Shown here: positions 1 through 9,500 of the stretch, one piece after another | Numbering within the stretch: position 1 is the stretch's first letter | Layout of the letters: each line of letters begins with the position of its first letter | Source of the DNA: Chthoniobacteraceae bacterium | GTDB taxonomy: Bacteria; Verrucomicrobiota; Verrucomicrobiia; Chthoniobacterales; Chthoniobacteraceae | Direction of reading: 5' to 3' | Assembly: GCA_947449735.1 (NCBI GenBank) | Contig: CANFTB010000026.1 | Span: 1-64,000 of the forward strand | Length of the DNA stretch: 64,000 nucleotides | The notes under the pieces: generated by a model | Databases searched by the model: none | What the model was told of the DNA's origin: nothing | Seen by the model: only the letters and a program-made list of their open reading frames with translations | Program-made: the position numbers and the translations under genes

Positions 1-6
1 TTGCGC

Positions 7-59
7 AGCGCAGCCTTGCGGCCGCTTCCGCTACGCTCCAGCAGCCGGAAGGCTGCGCT
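7..59. repeat. Long stem-loop (inverted repeat) upstream of the TA pair
   Basis: Arms at 7-22 and 44-59 are reverse complements with one mismatch in 16 bp, around a 21-nt loop. The core AGCGCAGCCTT/AAGGCTGCGCT is perfect. No T-tract follows, so a simple Rho-independent terminator is unlikely; a REP-type palindrome or the 3' end of an upstream gene's transcript fits better. The upstream gene is outside the window. Confidence 0.6.
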
Positions 60-164
60 CCATCCCCCAAACAACAAACCAAGAACAAAGGATCCAAAAC
101 TAACCCAAAACTCTCATAACGAGTGGATCAAAAACCGGGGGCACGCCACAGTACGTTGAAAACA

Positions 165-404
165 ATGAGAACGCTCACAGTCAAACTGACTGACCAGCTC
201 TTTGCCGATATCAGTAGAGCTGCAGAATCTCGAAAGGTGGCGAAGTCTGAGATTGTCCGAGAGCGGCTAGCTCAGGGCGCACCCAAATCACAGTCCCTTT
301 GGAGTCAAATGGCAGACCTTGTCATCGAGGATGAAGACGTGCCTGCGGATCTGTCCTCGAGTAGAAACCATCTCTCAGGGTATGGCACGAACCGTACTGA
401 TTGA
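165..404 (+). CDS. Ribbon-helix-helix (CopG/Arc-like) antitoxin
   Basis: A 79-residue protein that begins MRTLTVKLTDQLFADI, a typical ribbon-helix-helix strand, followed by helices containing KSEIVRERL. These domains bind operator DNA as dimers and their C-terminal tail masks the toxin. A GTG 42 bp upstream would add 14 residues that do not resemble the family, so the ATG at 165 is preferred. Its last 23 bp overlap the downstream PIN-domain gene, the usual arrangement of a VapBC-type pair. The acidic C-terminal half is consistent with toxin binding. Autoregulation of the pair is inferred from the family; no operator was identified in the short upstream region. Confidence 0.7.
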   Translation: MRTLTVKLTDQLFADISRAAESRKVAKSEIVRERLAQGAPKSQSLWSQMADLVIEDEDVPADLSSSRNHLSGYGTNRTD

Positions 405-798
405 TACGGGGGCGGTTCTCGCTGCGCTCATCAAACGCGACCAGCATCATGACTGGGCTCGATCGAATTTCGAGTCTTTGTCCTCGCCTTGCCTGACTTG
501 CGAAGCCGTTCTTTCGGAATGCTTTTTTCTTTTGGAGCGGACTCCATTTGGTAAGAGAGCTTTTTCTGCCTTGCTTGAGAGAGGCAACATCCAGGTCGAT
601 TTTTCACTGCGGGATCAGCTTGGTGATGCGTTGCGCTTGATCCATCAGTCCCGAGACACCCCGATGAGCTTTGCCGATGCGTGCATGGTTCGAATGTCTG
701 AGCTACATCCCGGCGCCGCGGTTTTTACGACGGATGCGGATTTCAAGAAATATCGACGGAATGGGAGACAAGCGATTCCACTTTTGTCGCCCTGGTAG
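382..798 (+). CDS. PIN-domain ribonuclease toxin (VapC-like)
   Basis: A 138-residue PIN domain. The acidic residues expected to hold Mg/Mn are visible: D8 in LIDTG, E46 in LSE, D99 in SFADA, and D118/D120 in TTDAD. Toxins of this family cleave RNA and are neutralised by the antitoxin encoded just upstream. The start is the ATG at 382, preceded by a CAGGG that could act as a weak ribosome site. A longer reading from 319 is possible but would add residues encoded only by the antitoxin's overlap. The gene ends 92 bp before the end of the convergent protease gene. Catalytic residues look intact, so the pair is probably functional. Confidence 0.75.
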   Translation: MARTVLIDTGAVLAALIKRDQHHDWARSNFESLSSPCLTCEAVLSECFFLLERTPFGKRAFSALLERGNIQVDFSLRDQLGDALRLIHQSRDTPMSFADACMVRMSELHPGAAVFTTDADFKKYRRNGRQAIPLLSPW

Positions 799-890
799 CG
801 GGAAAAACGTGTTTCGCGATCAGTTTTCGGGAGTAACTGCGGCGGGCGCAGAGGGGCATTTGCCGTTTGGTCCCACTGTGTTGTCCGGGC

Positions 891-3176
891 CTATTTCTTC
901 TTTGCCGTCGAGGTGGTGTCCATCTTGGTCAGGTCTATCAGTTCGCTCAGGATGTTCAGGGTCTCCTGTTTGACGGGGTCCAGGCGGATCGGCGGACTTT
1001 TGAAGACGGTGCGGCCGTCCTTGTCCTTCTGCGGCTCGGATAACGCGTCGCTGGCGGGGGCGTCCTCGTCGTCGAGGATTGCGGGCGCGTCCTTCGAGGG
1101 CTTGGGGTCCACGAAACGCACGGGGATGAGTTCCTTCTTGGCGGCGTTTTCCAGGGTGATGCGGAACACTTTCGGATCCTTTTCCTTGGAGCGCTCGAGG
1201 CGTTCGGCGTCGCGGGCTTCCTTGCGGGACTTGTCTTCGTCAAGCTCGGTCTGGCGCGCTTTCTCGTTCAACGAGAGCTTGTTTTCTGCCGTGCGCTTGC
1301 GGATGCGCTCCAGGTCCTCCTGGACGTAGGCGAACTCGGGGTTCTGGGGGATGCGGGTCAGCGAGCGGCGGCGGAGTTCGTCGATATGGAGGGGCTTTTC
1401 CCACTTGTCGAACTCGAGGGAGTTGAAGGTGTCGTAGGGGAGCGGGTCTTTCAGGGATTCCTCTCCGATTTCGGGCTGGTCGTAGATGGAGGGTAGGACG
1501 ATGTCGCTCTCCACGCCGTGGAGCTGGGTGGAGCCGCCGGCGACCCGGTAGAACTTCTGGATGGTCAGCTTGACGGCGCCGGCGTCGGAACCGTTGGCTA
1601 GGAAGGGCACGGCGCGGCTGAGCTCGATCATCTGCTGGACGGTGCCTTTGCCGAAGGTTTTGGAGTCCCCGACGATGGGGGCGCGGCCGTAGTCCTGCAT
1701 GGCGCCGGCGAAGATCTCGCTGGCGGAGGCGCTCTGGCGGTTTACAAGGACGAGCATGGGGCCGTCGTAGGCGACGGCGGGATCCTTGTCGCGGGAGACG
1801 GTGACGTCGCCGTTCCAGCTGCGGGCCTGCACGACGGGGCCTTTTTTGATGAAGAGACCGGTGAGGTTGACCGCCTCGTCCAGGAAACCGCCGCCGTCGC
1901 GGCGCAGGTCCATGACAAGGCCCTGAATGCCTTCCTGCTTCAGGCGGTTGAGCAGAGCCAGGACGTCGCGCGTGGTGCTCTTGGCGTTCGGATTGCTGTT
2001 GCGCTCGGGGTCCCCGTAGAAAGAGGGCAGGACGATAATCCCGAGCTTGACGGTCTGGCCGTTGGGCTTGGTCCATTCGATGAGTTCCGCCCTGGCCTCT
2101 TCGTCCTTGAGCTTCACCTCGTCCCGCTTGATTTCGACGATATTACGCTCCGTGCCGTTGGTGGCGTCCACGGGGATGAGCTGGATGCGGACGATGGTGT
2201 CCTTCTTGCCGCGGATCATGTTGACGATCTTGTCGAGCTTCATGTCGACGCAGTCGACGAACTCCTTGTCGCCCTGGGCAACGGAGACGATGCGGTCGCC
2301 GGCCTTGATTTTGCCGCTCTTCATCGCCGGACCGCCGGGGACGAGCTCCCAGATCTTGGCGTAGCCGTCCTCGGAACGGAGCTTGGCTCCGATGCCGAAG
2401 AGGGAGAGGCGCATGTTGATGCTAAATTGTTCGAGGTCGTTCTTGCTGAGGTACTCGGAATGGGGGTCGTAGGTCTGGGCGAGGCAGAGCAGGAAGGTTT
2501 TGACGACATCCTCGGAGGACTGCTCTTGGAGGTTGCGCATGAACTGGTCGTAGCGCTTGCCGACGGCCTGGGCCGGGTCTGTTTTTTTCTTGGCGGGTTT
2601 TTCCGGCGTGTCGGTGACGGGCTCCTGTCGGCCCGGGAGGTCGCTCTTTTTTTTGCCCAGACGTTCCTGGAGAAGCTCGGAGGTGACGCGGTCCTTCCAG
2701 AGCAGGCGCGCGGCCTCTTCGTTTGCGGGCCACGGGACCTTCTGTCGGTTGAGTTCGACGGTGCGGTCTTCGTCGAAGGTGAGGTTGGAGGCGAGGAGTT
2801 CCTTGGCGAGCGTGATGCGTTCCTCGGCGCGTTTGCGGAAGAGGTCGTAGATTTGGTGGGCGGCGAGGGTGCGGCCGGCGAGGATTTCGTCGTCGAGGCG
2901 GTCGGCCCACTGGGCGGTAAAGGCGTCCACGTCCTCCTGGGTGAAGAAGAGGTGGTTGTAGTCGAGGGTGTCCAGGTAGTTGCGCAGCAGCTTCCGGGAC
3001 ATGGCGTCGTTGAGGGGCGTCTTGGAGTAGTGGACGTTTTCGAGCAGCTTGGCGACGGCGAGGGTGACCTGGCCGGGGTCGGGGTCGGCGTGGGCGCGTG
3101 GAACGGGCAGTCCGGTTAGGAAGCTGAGCGCCGTGATTGCGGCGAGCGGAAGGCAGAGGGAGCGTGGCAGCTTCAT
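891..3176 (-). CDS. prc: Tail-specific (carboxy-terminal processing) protease, S41 family, copy 1
   Basis: A 761-residue periplasmic protease of the Prc/Tsp type. It has an N-terminal signal peptide of about 30 residues ending in AHA, a Tsp-like N-terminal domain, a PDZ domain (roughly residues 250-350, with FGIGAKL and AGDRI), the S41 protease core, and a long charged C-terminal region rich in K/E/D. By alignment to E. coli Tsp the catalytic residues are S484 (middle Ser of SASASEIF), D495 (MQDYGR) and K510 (FGKGTVQ). Such enzymes degrade or trim periplasmic proteins from non-polar C-termini. A close paralogue is encoded at 50915-53176. The gene is monocistronic, with a 554-bp divergent gap upstream. 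Confidence 0.93.
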   Translation of the reverse strand: MKLPRSLCLPLAAITALSFLTGLPVPRAHADPDPGQVTLAVAKLLENVHYSKTPLNDAMSRKLLRNYLDTLDYNHLFFTQEDVDAFTAQWADRLDDEILAGRTLAAHQIYDLFRKRAEERITLAKELLASNLTFDEDRTVELNRQKVPWPANEEAARLLWKDRVTSELLQERLGKKKSDLPGRQEPVTDTPEKPAKKKTDPAQAVGKRYDQFMRNLQEQSSEDVVKTFLLCLAQTYDPHSEYLSKNDLEQFSINMRLSLFGIGAKLRSEDGYAKIWELVPGGPAMKSGKIKAGDRIVSVAQGDKEFVDCVDMKLDKIVNMIRGKKDTIVRIQLIPVDATNGTERNIVEIKRDEVKLKDEEARAELIEWTKPNGQTVKLGIIVLPSFYGDPERNSNPNAKSTTRDVLALLNRLKQEGIQGLVMDLRRDGGGFLDEAVNLTGLFIKKGPVVQARSWNGDVTVSRDKDPAVAYDGPMLVLVNRQSASASEIFAGAMQDYGRAPIVGDSKTFGKGTVQQMIELSRAVPFLANGSDAGAVKLTIQKFYRVAGGSTQLHGVESDIVLPSIYDQPEIGEESLKDPLPYDTFNSLEFDKWEKPLHIDELRRRSLTRIPQNPEFAYVQEDLERIRKRTAENKLSLNEKARQTELDEDKSRKEARDAERLERSKEKDPKVFRITLENAAKKELIPVRFVDPKPSKDAPAILDDEDAPASDALSEPQKDKDGRTVFKSPPIRLDPVKQETLNILSELIDLTKMDTTSTAKKK

Positions 3177-3730
3177 GTGGTGCGGACTTTTTTGGATCGA
3201 GCGGGGAGGCTGGCTCGAGTGGGTTTGCGCGGGTTTGCGCTTTTCAGACGGGGCGGAGTGGCTGGGTGGTGGGGCTGCGGAGCTGCGGGGTGAGTTTGAG
3301 GGAAGGCTTTCGGGGTTGAGTCCGCGGGGGGAAGTTTGTTTAGGAAACTTTTGTGGCGGGAAATTTAGGAAAGTTTAAGGGGGCTTGAGGACGGTTAAAG
3401 AGGGGCTTTAGGGGGGGAACCAAAACTTGAAGAAAACTGGCTTTTTCCCCTGTGCGTCGTGGAGTCCCAGCTCCATTCTGACGCCCCAATTACTCGGAGA
3501 GTCTTTGCGGAGGTGGGGCTCCGCGCTCACAGGGGGGGCAGCGAAGCCGGTTAAACTGAAAACAAGTTGGCACAGATGACAAGGTTCGGCAAAGGGGCTT
3601 TGTCCTTTCTACGGAGGGCGGCGGCGGAAAGTTTCACCAAAAGGCCTTACGGGTGAAAAAATGCGTCGGGAAGCGGAGGGATGTGGAAGACGGCGTTGAC
3701 GAAATCGGGGCGGGCTGTGAGGGATGGAGC
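3177..3730. other. Divergent intergenic region with a palindromic repeat
   Basis: A 554-bp gap between the divergent protease and metallo-hydrolase genes. It contains G-rich, low-complexity sequence at 3230-3420 and the repeat described at 3454-3530. No coding region with convincing codon bias and no clear sigma-70 promoter were found by eye. Confidence 0.5.
3454..3530 (-). repeat. REP-like palindromic repeat, copy 1
   Basis: The reverse complement of this stretch matches 9925-9996 along its length. The shared core is CTCTCCGAGTnATTGGnGCGT, followed by GGAGCTGGGnCTC, and it is preceded in both by GCGCGGAGC. The two ends of the element are themselves roughly inverted (GCGCGGAGCCCC against GGGGCTCTGCGC), so the unit can fold back on itself. 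The two copies lie in opposite orientation, both intergenic. Confidence 0.6.
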
Positions 3731-4357
3731 GTGGAAAAGACACTTTCGATCGACATGTTTACCGGCGGATTGTTCGAAACGAACACCTACTATCTGTCGG
3801 GAAGTGGTATTTTGGTGGATGCTCCCGAGGATACGGCGGATTGGCTACAGAGGAAGGGGTACAGGGTGGAGACGCTGCTTTTGACGCACGGGCATGTGGA
3901 TCACGTTTGGGATGCGGCCCGGATCCAGAGGGAGCACGGGTGCGAGGTGATTTATCACCCAGAAACCGAGCCGATGGTGTTGGATCCCGAGTTTTACGCG
4001 CGGCTGGGTTTTCCGTGGAGGGTGGATCCGATCCGGCCCGACCGGCTTCTGGAGGCGTGTGAGTCGGTGGAGATTCGCGGGGAGGTCTTTCAGGTTTTGG
4101 AGGTGCCGGGGCACTGTCCAGGGTCCCTGTGTTTTTTGCACCTGGCCTCCGGAATCCTCTTTGGGGGGGATGTGCTTTTTGCAGGAGGGGTGGGGCGCTG
4201 GGATCTTCCGGGCGGCGACCGGGACCTGTTGCTTGGAGGAATTCAGCGGAAGCTGTTTCCGTTGGGCGACGGGGTCAAGGTGCTGCCGGGGCACGGACCG
4301 GGGACCACGATTGGGGCGGAGCGTCTGGGAAATCCGTATCTTCAGGATCCGGTGTGA
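3731..4357 (+). CDS. MBL-fold metallo-hydrolase (glyoxalase II-like)
   Basis: A metallo-beta-lactamase-fold hydrolase of about 208 residues. The metal-binding motif THGHVDH gives H53, H55, D57 and H58. A second ligand, H128, is in VPGHCPGS, the bridging Asp is in FGGDVLF, and the last His is in LPGHGPGT. The small single-domain form resembles YcbL/glyoxalase II-like thioester hydrolases; the substrate cannot be read from the sequence. The GTG at 3731 is chosen because GAGGGA lies about 7 bp upstream and the protein then starts just before the fold (IDMFTGGLFETN). A GTG at 3653 in the same frame would add 26 unlikely residues. It lies 77 bp upstream of rlmN on the same strand. Confidence 0.8.
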   Translation: MEKTLSIDMFTGGLFETNTYYLSGSGILVDAPEDTADWLQRKGYRVETLLLTHGHVDHVWDAARIQREHGCEVIYHPETEPMVLDPEFYARLGFPWRVDPIRPDRLLEACESVEIRGEVFQVLEVPGHCPGSLCFLHLASGILFGGDVLFAGGVGRWDLPGGDRDLLLGGIQRKLFPLGDGVKVLPGHGPGTTIGAERLGNPYLQDPV

Positions 4358-4434
4358 GGGATGGGGAGTGAGTTCGGAATTTTTATGGGCCGGTTTGGAG
4401 AAGAGGGGGATGGAAGCTAAGCGTTGATCACAGG

Positions 4435-5505
4435 ATGGAAATGGTTTCGCTCTACGATTTGAGTTTTGAAGGCCTGCGCGCCCGGTTGGTGGGTGACGGG
4501 TTGAAGGCGGCCCATGCCACGGCGTTGTGGCGGACCCTGTATCGGGACCTGGAGTCGGACCCGCAGCAGCGGGAGGACCTGCCGCCGCCGCTCCGGAGGT
4601 GGCTGAGTGAGGGCTGGGGAAAGACGCTCGGACTTAGCGTGGCGTCGGTGAAAGAGAGGGTGGAGAGTAGCGACGGAATGACTCGGAAGCTGTTGTTGGA
4701 TTTGAGCGACCGGCAGGAGATTGAGACGGTGCTGATGGGGTATCCCGGGCGGTTTACGGCGTGCCTGAGTTCGCAGGCGGGTTGTGCGATGGGGTGCGTT
4801 TTTTGTGCGACCGGACAGATGGGGTTTGTGCGGCACCTGAGTGCAGGGGAGATAGTGGCGCAGGTGGTGCAGGCGCAGCGGTTGCTGCGTGCGGAGGGCG
4901 GGGCGCTGCGGAATCTGGTGATGATGGGGATGGGGGAGCCGCTTCACAACTACGACGCTGTGATGCAGGCGCTTGAGACGGTGTGCCACAAGCCGGGGAT
5001 CAGCCTTGCGCCATCCCGGGTGTCGGTAAGCACGGTGGGATTGGTGCCGGCGATGGTGCGGTTTGTGGAGGAGAAGCGGCCGTACGCGCTGGCGGTGAGT
5101 TTGCATGCGGCTACGGACGCGGAGCGTTCGGCGCTGCTGCCGGTCAACCAGCGGTGGCCGCTTGCGGAGTTGATGGAGGCGTGCCGTTATTATTCGGAAC
5201 GGTTGGGGAGGCGGATGTTTTTTGCGTGGACGTTGATTGCCGGCCGGAACGACACGAAGGAGCATGCGGAGTGTTTGGCGGGGCTGCTCGGGGGGATGGA
5301 TGCGCATGTGAACCTGATTCGGCTCAACGCGACGGCGGGGTTTGGCGGGGGAGCGAGCGGGGAGGCGGCTGCGGATGCGTTCCGGAAGCGGCTGCAGGGG
5401 GCGGGGATTCCGTGCACGATCCGGCAGTTTCGCGGGATTGATGTGGCGGCGGGGTGCGGTCAGTTGCGCGCCGCCCGGCGCGGGGGAGGGGGGGGAGGTT
5501 CTTAG
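4435..5505 (+). CDS. rlmN: 23S rRNA (adenine-C2) methyltransferase, radical SAM
   Basis: A 356-residue RlmN-family enzyme that methylates C2 of A2503 in 23S rRNA (and tRNA A37 in some species). The radical-SAM cluster cysteines are C117, C121 and C124 (CAMGCVFC). A downstream MMGMGEPLHN motif fits the GGEPLLN-like SAM-binding segment. The C-terminal Cys of CGQL (C341) matches the cysteine that becomes transiently linked to the substrate. Another Cys (C327, in CTIRQ) precedes the RGID segment. The protein ends in an unusual run of about six glycines and a Ser, encoded by a G-tract that runs into a heptanucleotide repeat containing the stop codon. Confidence 0.92.
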   Translation: MEMVSLYDLSFEGLRARLVGDGLKAAHATALWRTLYRDLESDPQQREDLPPPLRRWLSEGWGKTLGLSVASVKERVESSDGMTRKLLLDLSDRQEIETVLMGYPGRFTACLSSQAGCAMGCVFCATGQMGFVRHLSAGEIVAQVVQAQRLLRAEGGALRNLVMMGMGEPLHNYDAVMQALETVCHKPGISLAPSRVSVSTVGLVPAMVRFVEEKRPYALAVSLHAATDAERSALLPVNQRWPLAELMEACRYYSERLGRRMFFAWTLIAGRNDTKEHAECLAGLLGGMDAHVNLIRLNATAGFGGGASGEAAADAFRKRLQGAGIPCTIRQFRGIDVAAGCGQLRAARRGGGGGGS

Positions 5506-5553
5506 TTCTTAGTTCTTAGTTCTTGGTTCTTGGTTCTTGGTTCTTGGTTCTTG
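5498..5553. repeat. Heptanucleotide tandem repeat, 8 units of GTTCTTR
   Basis: Eight perfect head-to-tail heptamers: three GTTCTTA then five GTTCTTG. The stop codon of rlmN (TAG, 5503-5505) lies across the first unit boundary. The unit is 7 bp, so each gain or loss of a unit shifts the downstream reading frame. The first unit also supplies the last Ser codon and the stop of rlmN, so changes in copy number further along would not alter the protein. Confidence 0.95.
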
Positions 5554-5626
5554 GTGTCTGACCCGGCGCAAAAAAACTACGACTTTTTGCCAGCCCCTTC
5601 CGTAGCGATGAGGGAGAACCTCTCCC

Positions 5627-6334
5627 ATGAAAACCCTATACGACAATCTCTCTAAACGCTGCCTGCTGCCGGTGGCTGCCTTGGATGCCGCGGGCGATGC
5701 TGTGCAGCTGGCCCAGGCGCTCCAGCGGGCGGGCCTGCCGGTGCTGGAAATCTCGCTTACGACACCGGTCGCGCTGCACTGCATCGAGGCGATCCGCAGT
5801 GCGCTTCCTGATTTTTGGGTGGGCGCCGGCACGCTTCTGTGCAGCGCCCAGGTGCAGGATGCCCTCCTTGCCGGGGCGCGCTTTGGGGCCAGCCCGGCCA
5901 TGCACATGGAGACCATTTACTCGGCGCACTCCGCCGACCTGCCCTTCATTCCGGGCGCCATGACGCCTTCCGAGATTGAATCCGGAATCCAGATGGGGTG
6001 CCTGCTGCAAAAGTTCCATCCCGCTGGGGCGTTCGGCGGCATCCGGATGCTGCAGGCGCTCGTCGAACCCTACCGGCACACCGCTCTGGCGATGATTCCC
6101 TCGGGCGGGCTCCAGCAGTTTGACGTGGAGGGATACCTGGCCGAGCCTTTGACCGCTGCCGTTGCAGGGCGTTTCCTGTGCGAGCCCGCGCTCATTGAAG
6201 CCGGTTTGTGGGAGGATCTTGAGGCGCAGGCCGCGATGTTTGTACGGAAGGCCGCTCTGGCCTTGCGGGTCCGCAGGAACAACGCGCCGCGGCCGCTGCC
6301 GCTCCCTTCGGAACCGCAGGAATTGTTCCGGTGA
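5627..6334 (+). CDS. eda: KDPG/KHG aldolase (2-dehydro-3-deoxy-phosphogluconate aldolase)
   Basis: A 235-residue class I aldolase of the Eda family, which splits 2-keto-3-deoxy-6-phosphogluconate into pyruvate and glyceraldehyde 3-phosphate (Entner-Doudoroff pathway). The Schiff-base lysine is K129 in LQKFHPA, and the acid/base Glu is E41 in VLEIS. The phosphate-site motifs VGAGTL and FIPGAMTPSE are in the expected order. The family is usually about 210 residues; the extra length is at the C-terminus. A GAGGGAGAACC lies 9-19 bp upstream of the ATG, one of the few purine-rich leaders in the window. No other Entner-Doudoroff gene is adjacent, so the natural substrate may be another 2-keto-3-deoxy acid. 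Confidence 0.85.
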   Translation: MKTLYDNLSKRCLLPVAALDAAGDAVQLAQALQRAGLPVLEISLTTPVALHCIEAIRSALPDFWVGAGTLLCSAQVQDALLAGARFGASPAMHMETIYSAHSADLPFIPGAMTPSEIESGIQMGCLLQKFHPAGAFGGIRMLQALVEPYRHTALAMIPSGGLQQFDVEGYLAEPLTAAVAGRFLCEPALIEAGLWEDLEAQAAMFVRKAALALRVRRNNAPRPLPLPSEPQELFR

Positions 6335-6446
6335 CCGCTCGCGTGTTCCCGGGTGGCAGTCGATGAGTACCCCGGGCTAGGCAAACGGTTTGATGCGTCG
6401 CGGGGGATGGGGCAGGGAATTTCGAGCCGGGTTTAACCTTTAATCC

Positions 6447-6552
6447 GAAAACAGAAGTTCACGCGGAGACACGGAGCCGCGGAGGGGGATAAATAATTTT
6501 GATTTATTGGTTATATGATTTTTCGCCGCGCGCTCGGCGGCTCCGCGTGCGA
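6447..6552. repeat. Convergent-gap inverted repeat, copy 1 (CACGCGGAG family)
   Basis: Begins AAAACAGAAGTTCACGCGGAG, continues with further CGGAG units, then an AT-rich centre (about 6490-6520), then the inverted arm ending GGCTCCGCGTGCGA. The same arrangement recurs at 60219-60321. It lies between two genes whose 3' ends face each other, so it may end transcription from both sides. Confidence 0.65.
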
Positions 6553-6584
6553 TCCCTTCTTCTCTGGTGCTTCGGCATTCGGGG

Positions 6585-9500
6585 TTAGAGGCCCTTGAGG
6601 TAGGCCGTGATGTCGGCGATCGACTGAGGGGCGAGGCCCAGGTTCTGCGGGTCGTACATGAGGGAGCGGCTGAGCTTCTTCATCGACTTGATCCGGCTGC
6701 GCGGGATGGTTTGGACGACGCCGCCCATGCACTTGAGGATGACGGGGTCGCCGCTGGACAGGGCCATTCCGGTGATGGTGAGGCCGTCCGTGGTGAGCAC
6801 TTCCTGGCCTTCGTAGCCGTGGGAGATGGAGGCCGAGGGTTTGGCGATGGCTTCGACGATCGCCTCGGTGGTTTGTTGTTTGCCGAACTCGGTCAGTTCG
6901 GGGCCGAACTCGACGCCCGTGCCGGCGATGCGGTGGCAGGCGTAGCAGACGCCCACGGCCGCTTTGCCCCGGGCGGCGTCTCCGGGGAGAGCGGCGATTT
7001 GAGACACCTCGGGGAGCGGAGTTGCGTTGGCGGGGGTCGCAGGCATTTCGACCGCGGTGAGGCGGATGTTGTCCGGATCGTAGAGGCCCTTTGCTTTGAG
7101 TGTTGCGGCAATGTCAAACGCCGACCAGTCGGTCGACTTTTTGCTCATGAGCCACCAGAGGGCGAGGCCCTCGTTACCCGTCACTTTGGCGCCGGCTACT
7201 TCGAGCATGGCGTCGGACGCCTCGCGGGTTTCGGAGAAGGCGAGTGCGGTGATCATGCGTTTGCGTTCCTCCGGGGGCAGTTTTTCGGAAAGCGCGCGGG
7301 CTTTGAGCGCGGGCACGGATTCCGGGGTGTGGAGGCGCCACGCGATGCTGCTTTCCGCGGGGCCCCAGGCTACCGGGTCTTTGGCGAAGGTCTTGGCAAG
7401 GGCGTTGAACACGGCGGCTTCCTTGCCTTCGGAGCCGAGGCCGATGGCTTCGAGGTAGGCGCGGTCTTTGCCGTCAAACAGGGCGGCGATCTTGGCGAGC
7501 AAGATCACGCTGGTTTGAGCGGGTACGTCGCGCAGGTTGAGGGCGACTTCGCGGCGGACCGCCGGTGAGGCGTCCGTCGCCAGTTTGGTGGCGAGCGCGA
7601 GAGGGTCTTGTCCGGCCGTCTTGAGTGCGCGGTAGGCGACCAGCCGCTGGGAGGCGTCTGAGGAGTCGAGCCAGGAACGGACTTTGGCGATTCCGGCGTC
7701 CCCCATTTGGGCGAGGAGCCAAGTTGCGCGCGCGGCGATGTAGGGGTTGGCGTCCTGCTGGAGGGCGGCGACGGCGGGGACCGCTTTTGCACCTTGAGCT
7801 TTGAGGCGGGTGAAGCCGCTGTAGCGCACGTTCGGGGTTGGACTCTTCAGCGCGGCGACCTGGCCTTCGGTGGTTTTCAGGTTGATGGACGGGACTTTGG
7901 ATTTGAAGCCCTTCGGGGCGATCCGGTAGATGGCGCCGGTGGAGCGGACGTCGTTTGTGCCGTGGCCTCCCACTTTGGAGTCAAACCAGTCGGCAACGTA
8001 GAGGGCGCCGTCGGGTCCGACGCAGACGTCGCTCGGACGGAAATAGTTTTTGAGTTCGGACTTCTGAGGGCGGCCGCTCAAGAAGTCGGAGCCGGACCAT
8101 TCACGTTCCTTGTTGGAGGTGAAGAAGTCGAAGCGTTCGAGCTTCCAGCCTGCGCCGTCGGGCTTGGGAAGGTAGCCGTAGACGACGTTCTTGCCGGATT
8201 CGCAGGCGAGCAGGAGGCCGTTCCATTTGGGATCGAGGGCGCCGTTTTCATAGAAGGCCACGCCTGTGGGGGCGCCACCGCCATAAACGTCTCCGGCGGG
8301 CATGGTGCCGGGGTCTTCCTGGCGCCATTCGGCGGTGGGGATGGACTGGCCGGGGCGGCGGTCTGCCGCCCAGGAGCGTTTGCCGTCGGCGGAGGCGAAG
8401 CCCGCGTTGCCGCCCTGCATCATTGCGGTGACGCGGCAGGCGGGCGGGTCGTCGTTGTCGCTTTGGAAGACGTCGCCGAGGGAGGTGACGGCCTGTTCGT
8501 AGCTGTTGCGGAAGTTGTGGCCGATGATGGCGACGTTGGAACCGTCGGGGTTCATGCGGGCGGCGAACCCGCCGATCCAGACGTGGCCGTCGTCGCTTTT
8601 CTGGCCGGCGATGTCCTGGAGCATGTAGGGGCTGCCCATGCGGAAGGTTTTGCCGGATTTGTCAGTGAACTGGGCGCCGGTGTTGCCCTGGTTCCAGTAC
8701 CAGAGGCCGTCGGGTCCGGCTGTGACGCTGTGGAGGCTGTGGTCGTGCTGGCGGCCGTTGAAGCCGGTGAGCAGGACCTCGCGCTTGTCCACGGCGGGGT
8801 CGAACACGCCGTCGCCGTTGACGTCCGTGTAGACGATCATGTCCGGGGGCTGCGAGACGATGACTTTGTTTTCAAAAACGGCGACGCCGAGCGGTGAGGC
8901 GAGGCCGGGTTCCTGCACGAAGACGGTGGTCTTGTCCGCGACGCCGGCACCCTTGGTGTCTTCGAGGACGACGATGCGGTCCCCCTCCTTCTGGCGTCCG
9001 GCTTTGCCCCGGTAGTTGACGCCTTCGGCGACCCAGAGGCGGCCCTTGGCGTCGAAGTCGATGTTGGTGGGGTTTTGGAGAAGAGGCGACTTGGCCCAGA
9101 GGGTGACCTCGAAGCCTTCGGGGACGGTGAACATTCCGACCGGGACTTCTGTCGGGAGGTTTTCGGTGAGTTCGGCTTCCGTGGGAGGCTTGGCGGTGTA
9201 GACGAGGAACTTGACCTTTGCTCCACTCGGCTTGTTGTTGCGCAGTATCGCCCCGTCGTCCAGGGCGGCCTGGGTGCGGAGTTTTTCGATTCCTGGAGGG
9301 AGGTCGAAGGCGATGACCGACGCCGCGTGGGTGCCGATACCCTTTTCGTAGGTTTTACCGTCGATGAGCAACGGGAGGTTGGCCTGGGATTTGCCGATGC
9401 GGGGCTGGCCGGTTCCGGCGGTGGCGGATTTCCAGGTGAGCGAGGTGAGGTCGATGGTGGAGCCGTCGGCGCGGACGAGGACCGGGGAAATCCAGTTGGC

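Noticed and set aside
3177-3730. A tRNA or other structured RNA in the long gaps at 3177-3730, 23904-24440 and 55545-56114
   Set aside because: No T-loop signature or cloverleaf arms were found by reading both strands.
5498-5553. The heptamer run as part of a CRISPR array
   Set aside because: Units are 7 bp with no spacers, and no cas genes are near.
7707-8897. A 396-codon plus-strand frame inside the heme/dehydrogenase gene
   Set aside because: It is the antisense shadow of the propeller domain and shows no motif of its own.
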